Shown here piece after piece: positions 52,801 through 61,800 of a stretch of DNA of 64,000 bases. Source of the DNA: Phalacrocorax aristotelis (Eukaryota > Chordata > Aves > Suliformes > Phalacrocoracidae). The stretch's first letter is position 1. Every line of letters starts with the position of its first letter. The DNA is taken from the NCBI RefSeq assembly GCF_949628215.1, contig NC_134278.1, positions 39,078,115 through 39,142,114 on the forward strand. Direction: 5' to 3'. Under the pieces are notes generated by a model that ran no database searches, was not told where the DNA came from, and was given only the letters and a program-made list of their open reading frames with translations. The position numbers and the translations under genes are program-made.

Positions 52801-55800
52801 CAGGTTACAGCTAAAATACTGCAGTGATGAAACAAAGGCTTAGCTGAGAAATGCTCTTCTAAAGGTAGAAGAGAAAAATTATTTCTGGTCATCTTCAATT
52901 TATACATCCAGTTTTGTATGTAGATTTCTGTAATATGCTGTCACTTGCCTTATGCAGCAATTGTTATTCCTAGCAGTATTTAGGAAAGCTGGGACACTTG
53001 TTCCCGTGTAGTCAAATACTAGCCTGTAGTGGCAATGGCAACAGGCTTGTGTCAGTTAATGGACTATTATAGTTGAGAGTTGAGAAATACCTTCCTATAT
53101 TTGACATTTGTGGCTAAATTAACCTTTGAAAGCATGTTTCTTTCCAGTGAAAGCTATTAAGTGGTTGTTTTTGCATCCCTGCCCTTTGATCTTTGAAGTA
53201 TATCCTTGCTGCTTCACTGCTACTTACCTTCTGCAGTCCCTCGTAATCAGCAGGGCTCTTAGACCATGAAGTGATGTAATGATGCAGATTACATAGATCG
53301 GGATGGATGCTTTGTTAAAACGGGCGCAGGTCTGGCCAGCCTTACACTGAGTGCTTTGCCACAGAGATCATTTCCAGTGTAAGTGATCCATTTTTGCCCT
53401 TGCTGTAGCAGAGGCAGAGTAAATGTCTCGTCTTGCTCTGAGCCTATTGTGGGTATAGGGAAAGCACATTGCTTTATGCTTCCATAAGATATCAATGAAA
53501 CTGTTAGAGTTTATTTCCCTTTTGTCCCTGAACGAAGCTAAATATTCTGGGGTGTTCCTTCCCTTTCACTGTCTTTTATCCCTGTTACTAATAGGAATGT
53601 ACACAGGGTTTATTACAGGTATTCTGATTAAGCCATGTCCTTTCCCTGATTTCTTCCTCAGTGTCTTGAAAAATTTTGATGGAAGTGCAGACCTTGCATA
53701 ATGATTTTTTTATGCTTTCTTTTTTTTTTAGTTACCTATTGCACAACATTTAGTTGATGCACAAGTAGAAAAGCACTATATTTGAAACCCATGTTCTCAC
53801 CTGCAAAACAGCTGTATCAACAAAAATTTGTGCTGTACATATGACCATGTAGTTGATTTAAGTAAGCATGTGAGCATATACATGCAGTTCATAATTTCTA
53901 GTTAGCCAAAAGGCACCAGTTCATGTCTAAAATATTTATTGATAATGCTAAAGTGTGTATTGCCTATGTAGGCACAGACATTAGTTTCATTTTGTCATGT
54001 GTAAGTATTTAAGTCTTGGTATTGTGTAAAGCTACATCGGAAATTCTCGTTGTGCTAATAGCAGTGAAACTGCAACAATGCAGGATGGTCAGCCCAGTAA
54101 ATATCTGGGATGCTGGGTGGTTTAATAGTCTGTTACTGAAGACTGTGGTGCTGTGCCTAGCTGATGTTTGATTTGCATTAACCAGGCTGGTTTCAGTCTG
54201 CATGTATGTATTCATGCTGTAGTCATATGGTGAATTTAGTGCAGGTGCAATGTAGTACAGGCGGTTCTGCTTTCTGCTAGTATTTGGTGTTTTTCTGCTT
54301 CTTCCCAGATAACTTAAAGGTTCAGTCTGTTATAAGCCTAATGTAAGGCTATAAATGAGTCCTTAGTCCAAAATTAGAAAAATAATTGTAAGTAATGATA
54401 CAAGAAGCATCTGTTTATAGTCTTTGTATATAGTGAAATACATGCTTAATCTGTTATTAAAAGATGTATAAGAGTAGAAAGACAAATTGAGACTTAAAAA
54501 CATGGTTTTACTTGTTGCTTAGGTCTGTTCTACAGAAAATGTAAGTTGGTTTCTAAGACGGAAGTTACCCATGACACCAAGCTCTTCTGCTTAATGTTGC
54601 CTAAGAGCACACATCTCAGTGTTCCCACTGGACAACATGTTTACCTCAAACAAATCATTGCAGGTAAGAAAAGTTGAGAATGTGGCCATGGATATGTTAA
54701 CATAAATTCCTTTTCATAGCCTTGGGAGAATGCCAAGTCCATGGTCACTAATCCCCTGGCTGTAGTTGGAAGGTCTGCTTCCAAGATCACAATCACTGCT
54801 TAATGGAAAACTGACAGGACTAATATTGCGAGAAAGCTAACTATCGAGGTGGCTGGCATTTGCTGTTGGCTTTCTTGGCTCTTCTTTCAACTCTCCCTTT
54901 AAAACATTCTTTCTACTGAAGTAGTGCTGTTCATCTTTGAAGGGGGTGAAGCTTACTGTATATGTGTTATGTAGTTATGTATGATTAGTCAGTTCTTTTT
55001 AGTTGGCAGCTTTTTGGGCATGTGGAGGGTAATGTTGCAATTTTGCTGTTTTTTTTCTTCTGCGGGGTTTATAGGAGTCATGCTAACACTACTTTATACT
55101 CCAGTTGTGCGATATTGATGTTAATATGAGGTTGTGAGAGGAATGCATCTTGAAAAGCATTGCTTAAGCGCTATTCAAAATTTTCTAAATGGCAAACTTT
55201 AAAAAAATAAAATGGGAGGTCAAAGAAATATCCACTTTATTTTAAGGGTACTTTTAAAAATTTGCATATTAATGGTTTTGCTGGTCACTGTACTTGCATT
55301 GCACTATGCATGGTAGAGATATTTCTCAGAAGAATTTTTAAATATCCTTTAATTGTGAACTGCTTTGTCCTCCACCTCCTCCCTCCTTAATTCTTTGCTG
55401 GTGTCCAGCTCCTGCAATCTTTCTTTCTATCATTATACAATAGCTTTTTGAAATGATAGCGGAAGAAAATATAATCATGCAGTACTAAAATCTGCTATTT
55501 CAATTTAGAAAGAAATCAAGCTGTGGTACTTGAAATTAAATGCAAATGTTTAGATTTCCATATTTGGGGATGACTCTAGATCTTTTCTCCCAGTGTTTTG
55601 AATTGCTAAGTAGTGTAGAAATAACATACTGTACTATGGCCTGAAGATTTTAACTGGAAGTGGAAGGCTACTGTAGTACGAACTAGTGTAGTGGAAATTA
55701 ACATAGTTGTGTAAAAGAATGTGATGGTGTTATTTTTATAGGATATGCAGATTTTTTTTACTGCTTTGTTTATTTTGGTATTTGCAGTAAATTTGCTGGA

Positions 55801-58800
55801 TGTAGAGTACTTTTCATATTATTTCAGCTATCTTTTTGTCTTCTGTCTAGGGACAGAGGTAGTAAAACCATACACACCTGTATTGCCTTTTTTGCCACTG
55901 GATTTCAAAGAACCATCTTGCCATGGTGGTGCACATGTATATTTAATGATTAAAATTTACTCCTGTGGACTGTTCACACAGGCACTTGACCACTTACAAA
56001 TTGGTAAGTATATGTTGGGTGGTTTTTTTTGTGTTTGGTTTTGCAGTGATTGCTTTATCTTTTCAGATTCACTGTCTGGGTATTGGGATGTTCTTATTGT
56101 TTACCTGCTTATACATCAGGGCATATTTACAACTTTTTTTAAAAAAAACCCTTCTTCTCCATGCCCATTGAGGCTTATCCTCAGTGTAACTAGGAGTAGT
56201 CTGTTATGTAAAGCTTTCCTGATTGATCTTCCAAATGTGTTCATGTTTAACTGTTCAGATGTGTCAACTGTATCACACGTTATAGCTGATCACTTTGATT
56301 GTATATACTCTTAGAACAACTTTTTGTACTTTCAGATACAGAAAACTAGGCCTGTTTTATTAAAGATGCACTTTTCTGTTTCAGATATGGAGGTAGATTT
56401 TTAACGCTGACTTTGCAAACGTATGTGTACTCATATAGTGTAAAAACCATCAAGACAAGACATTTTAGTTGAACTTCTGTTCTTTTAACAAGAATGGTCC
56501 TTGTGTGAAATGTACAGTACCTTTCTGAAAGGAACCCTAATACTACAAAGATGAAGGCAAAATGAAAGCTCCTTTAAAAAATCAGAATACTAATTAGCTT
56601 GTTTTCATCTCATTAATGTCTACCATTCTATTTTATTTTATTTTTAATAAAGGAGACTATATTTCTGTCAGCAGTCCTGAAGGTAACTTCAAGAAGTCAC
56701 AGGTTCAAACTTCAGAAGATCTCTTTTTGTTGGCAGCAGGCACAGGCTTCACACCAATGGTTAAACTGCTGAATTTCGCTCTGACTGAAGTTAGTTGCCT
56801 CCGGTATGTATGCTTATGATTTAACCCCAAGCTAGAGTAATCCGTAGGAAGGATGAAATTTAATGGGCAAGCCTCGGTGTTAATAAAACAATTAATAAAT
56901 TAAAATAGTATGAAAGCATGTTTCTTCAACGTATGCCAAAAGCTGGCATGCTTTAGGGAAGAGTCTGTCAAGAGTCCCAGACAACTTAAACATATTTGGT
57001 TATTGGCTACCATCAACAAAATGGATTGATTTGCATTTTGGATTTTAGTTTAGATACAAATGAGCTCACCAGGTAGAAAATTGGGGGGCAGGGGGGTGGT
57101 GTTTGGTGTTTGGTTTGTTGTTTTTTGTTTGGGGTTTTTTTTGTGGTGGTTGGTTTTTTTTGAAGTAGCTTTGCATTTGAGAGTCTTTTTTTAAGTATTG
57201 AAATATTTCAATGTAGATATTGGTTTTTTTGGATTGAGGAGGTTTACAACTGTTTAGCCTGGATCTCAGATGGCATCTGTGAGCCAATGTCCTGCTTCCT
57301 GCCCCAAAACAGGCCTGCTTTTTTGAAGTGATGGGTTATATATCTGCCTCACAGTGTAACACATCAGTCACTCCAGCAGAGAGGATGCACCCATCAGCAA
57401 GACTAATCTCTGACCTTTCAGAAAGCCTCACACATACCATCCTCCCACTAGTCAGGAAAGACTCAGTCACTGGAATAATTCTCCCAACATCAGCAGCATT
57501 AATTACCTGCATGGCTGGGTCTACGCTGGCAGACTCGCAGGCATGGCAGGGAAGGGGAGCAAGTGGTGCCAACACACTGGAAACCAGTATTGCGCCAGAC
57601 CGGCAGGTAACAGGGGAGTGCGCTCTCTTGTAAAACCTACAGAAGGAAGCATTACTTGTTCTTTTTCAAGTGAACAGGTGGTTTCGGCCCCTTCTGTCCT
57701 TCAGAACCCCAGAACTAGTACTTCTGCTTGATGTGAGTGGCCATTTACAACTGTAAGAGAGTATACAATAGCTCAACTTTAAAAGGAAATGCAAAGAGTT
57801 ACTGTAGGGGCATGGTTTGATAGAGGTGAGGCATGCTTGCATTGTTTTTAGCAAAAATCTTCCTCTAGAATCACATCTTGCAGAATTTCTTAGCAGATTA
57901 CATTTTTGTCAATGTGAACTATTGTAATTTGTGAGAGTATAAAAATGAAAAATATACCTGAACTGTATTTTCTTTAAAGCTGTTGCAGAGGGCAGTTCAA
58001 CAGACTTGCTATTGTTTCGCTGTTGCTTTGAATTTGAACTCTTGTAATGGAGATTAATTTCTAATACTGAATTTTATTCAATATAGGTACGGGATGTTCT
58101 GGTTCGTAATGTCTTTGTGAAGCACATTTTGAAACAACATAGAGAGATTAATTGGACACTAGTCTTCATAGTAAAGCTAAAATGGATGGCATGTACTGCA
58201 GAAATCTGTTTCTAGAAAAAAAAAAGTAAACCCAGACATTATTCTTGTATTGTTTGTTGTTCAGCAATTACATATAATCTTATTTTGTGAGCAGAGGGAC
58301 TGTGTACTGTTTGGCTCTTCTGAAGTGTCCTGTATTGTCAGCAGTGAATAACAAGTGGCTGGCTGGCTGGCTTTGTGAGTCCAAACGATAAATCCATCAT
58401 CTGACAAAATGCTTGGGAAGCACTCCTAAGTGAATTTGGAATAAATATGTATTCCTTTTCTTCTTGAGTGAAAAACTAGTATATCAGGTAAAGGTAGTTG
58501 TGATAATATGAAAGCAAAACTAAGGAGAGCATAGTAAAGACACAAATCTTGACATTTTGTCCCTAACCAGAATAAACAGAGTAGATAATGTGTGAAAGAC
58601 TACTACTGCACAGATAGTGTTTTTATCTACTCTGTACTTGAAAGATGACCAGAGTGGCTTATTTTAACTCTCTTCAGCACAGTTTCTTATGGGAATTCAG
58701 TGCTCACAGTTAGCTTAGGAGGCAGCAACATCTGTTTTCTTGCTAGTCAAAGAAAATGAATTTTTCCGTCTTGCTGTGGAAGCTTGTTAGGCATTGGAAT

Positions 58801-61800
58801 GACCTGATCTGGTACAGGTTCTGTTTACATGCAGACACTTAAAGCTTCGTTTTTCTGACTGCTCTAGGCAACTTAGTTTCTTGGCCTTGTATTGCTCTTT
58901 AACCCTCGCTTTCTCTTTTGGGAAAATATTACAAGAGTGTCTTTAATATATGTGTATGTGTATACGTGCATTTATATTTACTATCTATATACATGAGATT
59001 ATAGAAATTATATTGTTTATATATACAAAACTATCTTACCATGAAAAGTTACGATTGCCATAAACTTCGATTGCACACACTAGAGCATGAATTGCAGAAA
59101 GTTGAGGAAGGATCTGAAAAATTACTGACTTGTCACCCATGGGTGCAGAAGCAGGCTCTGTCTGTAGCGCTGGGCAAGGGCTGCTGAACCTTTGGGGCCA
59201 CACTGCAAAAGTTGGAGGATCTGCAGCTTCCCTAGGCGGTGTTTGCTGTGATGTAATGGGCTGGGATCATTGGATTTTCATTCTTACTGTCTAGCCAAAG
59301 TCTCCCTGTTAAGTCTCTTAAGTCTCTTATTTCTTGCCTACGGTAAATGTGGAAAACGATTTGTTCTCTTCCTGTCTGCAGTATCCTTTTCTGCACGGTC
59401 ATAATGCTCTTCCTTCAGTCTTGTTTTTTCTCATACAGGCCAAATTGTGTTTGGCCACAGTATTGATTTCAAAAGAATATCAGTCCTCTGTGCTGTTTTT
59501 TCCTTTTAAGATGAGATTTTTGCTCCTTTTTGCTGATGGTGTATAACTGCAATTGGATATGTTTCTTAAAGAAGACTGAAGTGCAAAGGCAGTAAATACT
59601 AGGTAGAGGGCTAACGCTCTTCTCAAGTAAGTACAGGATGCTTGCAGTCTATTCTTAATTCTCCTTGATAGTTGTATATTTTTGGTCTCCAGCTTTTCAA
59701 TCCTAAACTACCACTCTGTTCTTATATTCACTTTTAATATCACATTCCACTTTCGTTATCACTTTTCTGGTTTTAAAGGTGGTTTTGTAACTTTTTCTAC
59801 TTCCTCGTCTTCCTCTGTGTTAAAATCACCTAAGGACCTCTCTAACCCCTCTCCCTATACAGCTTTCCATAAGACCTTGCATACCAGTTTTTGAGTTTAT
59901 TAAAACTGGCATCCCTTGTAGTAGCTACCAGTATGTCAGATTCTCCCTATTTCCTTCCAAAGATCTGACTAAGTTTCTCATTTATTATTTAAACTTCTGT
60001 CATCATTCTCTCAGCCAGCATTTCTGTACTATCAGGGATCATACCTAAATCTCCACCTCTTTCTTTTAGCTGTTTTCTCCCTCATTTTTAGCAAAACTGT
60101 TACCAGTTGATTCCAAGTTTTGGGTTTTTCTGTTCTCTTTATGATGCTGAGTACTGAGCAGTATTGCAGCAGATATGTTTGTCTACACTGGGGAGTATCA
60201 GTAGGGGTGTCTCAAAGCTTTATTCTCCAAACAAGCAATTTCTACCTTTGTGCCCAATGAACAAAATGCATGGCTTTCCTATGCACTTTTTATTGGCTTT
60301 TTTTCCCCACCTGAATAACACTTAATGCTGTGGTGCACCATGTCAGCTTTGACAGCACTACATTCTTGAAGTCAGCTTTATTTACCATGTTTTCAGGGAA
60401 GTGGTCCCTGGGAAGCATGTAAGGAACCTAGATTTTTTGGCACATAGTAGCTTCTGAATAAGTTGATTTTAGCATTTAAAGATGCAGCATTGCTTATTTG
60501 GCGCTGTTTTGTTCTACAGGCAAGTTTTCCAAAGCTTGTATGTTGCAATTTATTTTGAGTTGTAATGCACCTGGAACTTTTCTCTCAATAACACTACTGA
60601 TGGTGTGTGGTATGTATATATAACGGTCATACCTCAGTTTTATATTTTGGCAGCAGAAAATGAACCTGCTTCTCATAAGTAGATGACTTCTTACCTTTGG
60701 CATCTGATGTAGCTTGTAAGAGATTTCCTGGTCTCTTGAAAGGGAGAAAGGTTAGAAGTCTTCAGACTGGGAGAATATAGGCTTTTAATTTGCAGTTAAA
60801 GAAGAGCTGGAGATCATGAACCCTTCACAGAAGCCCTAGCATATGTGATGTGCATGTGTGAAAGATGGCTCCCTGCAAGGTACAGAGGATGAGGTGATGG
60901 GAACTAATATTTTCAGCCCAGCATCATATAAACTTACTGTGTCTAGCACTAGTCTCTTAGAAGCAAAGTTGGCCACATCTAAAAGGGACACTGGGTAGTG
61001 GAGTGCCTTGTTATGGAACTGGAATTGCAGGGCTGTGTGGTGTTCAGGACAAGCAAGATTAGCTCAGCCTCATTGGCGGCCCTGACAGGTACCCATGTGG
61101 CCCTGCATGTTTTTCTGTGCCAGATACCCCAGTGCTCCTGCTTCCTGCAAGTCCGGCACTGAACTTACTGCTTTTGGCACCACAGCAACATGCTCTCTCT
61201 GCTCAGAGCTGTCCCTGAGTGGAAAAACAGCAGTAACTTCAAGCCCTGTGGGGTGCAGTTCAGAAACTGCTTGCCCTTAACAACAGATCATCTGTCTCAT
61301 ATCAGTTGTCCCCAGGGTATTAGTCTGTCATTAGCAATAAAGGAGGAGTTAGGTTTATGTGGCTTCACCAAATTCTGTTTCGTAAAGTCAGTCTTTGTGT
61401 TTTACCTCCATGTAGCATAAAAATCTCAAGGGGTAATAGCACTAACCTTAATGACAGAGCATTTTTTTTTTAATGTGAACTGTCTGGCAAATACAGTGCT
61501 TGTAAATGGTAGCTTTCCAGGTAAGCAGATTTTATAAATCAACAAATAAAGTAGGAATATGATAACCTGGTACAGAGCTGTAGTTTGCTCTTCCAGTTAT
61601 GACTTAATTTTCTCTTACTCCTCTGTTTAGATTCCATCTTTATGAAATTAATATTGACATAACCTTCTTGAAATTCCAGTTTCACCTCTACAACGTGTAT
61701 GTAATATTAAAAAGGTGTACAGTTCATACACCAGCTATTAATTTAAGTAGTACTGCTCAAACAATATTGAGAAACCACTAGATAAAACTTGACAAGCTAG

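Larger units (their letters stand above)
44457..54522 (+). other. CYB5R4: CYB5R4 intron 10 (10 kb)
   Basis: This is the longest intron in the window. It contains a CAAAA-type tract (48,450-48,500), a 36-bp tandem repeat (50,325-50,406), G/T-rich tracts (51,597-51,658 and 52,640-52,700) and a CR1 relic (52,123-52,325). No additional exon is supported. Confidence 0.85.

Noticed and set aside
55745-56314. 189-codon frame in one piece around CYB5R4 exon 12
   Set aside because: Only the middle 51 codons match the enzyme. The flanks are intron sequence that happens to be open, and exon phases and splice sites show the true limits.
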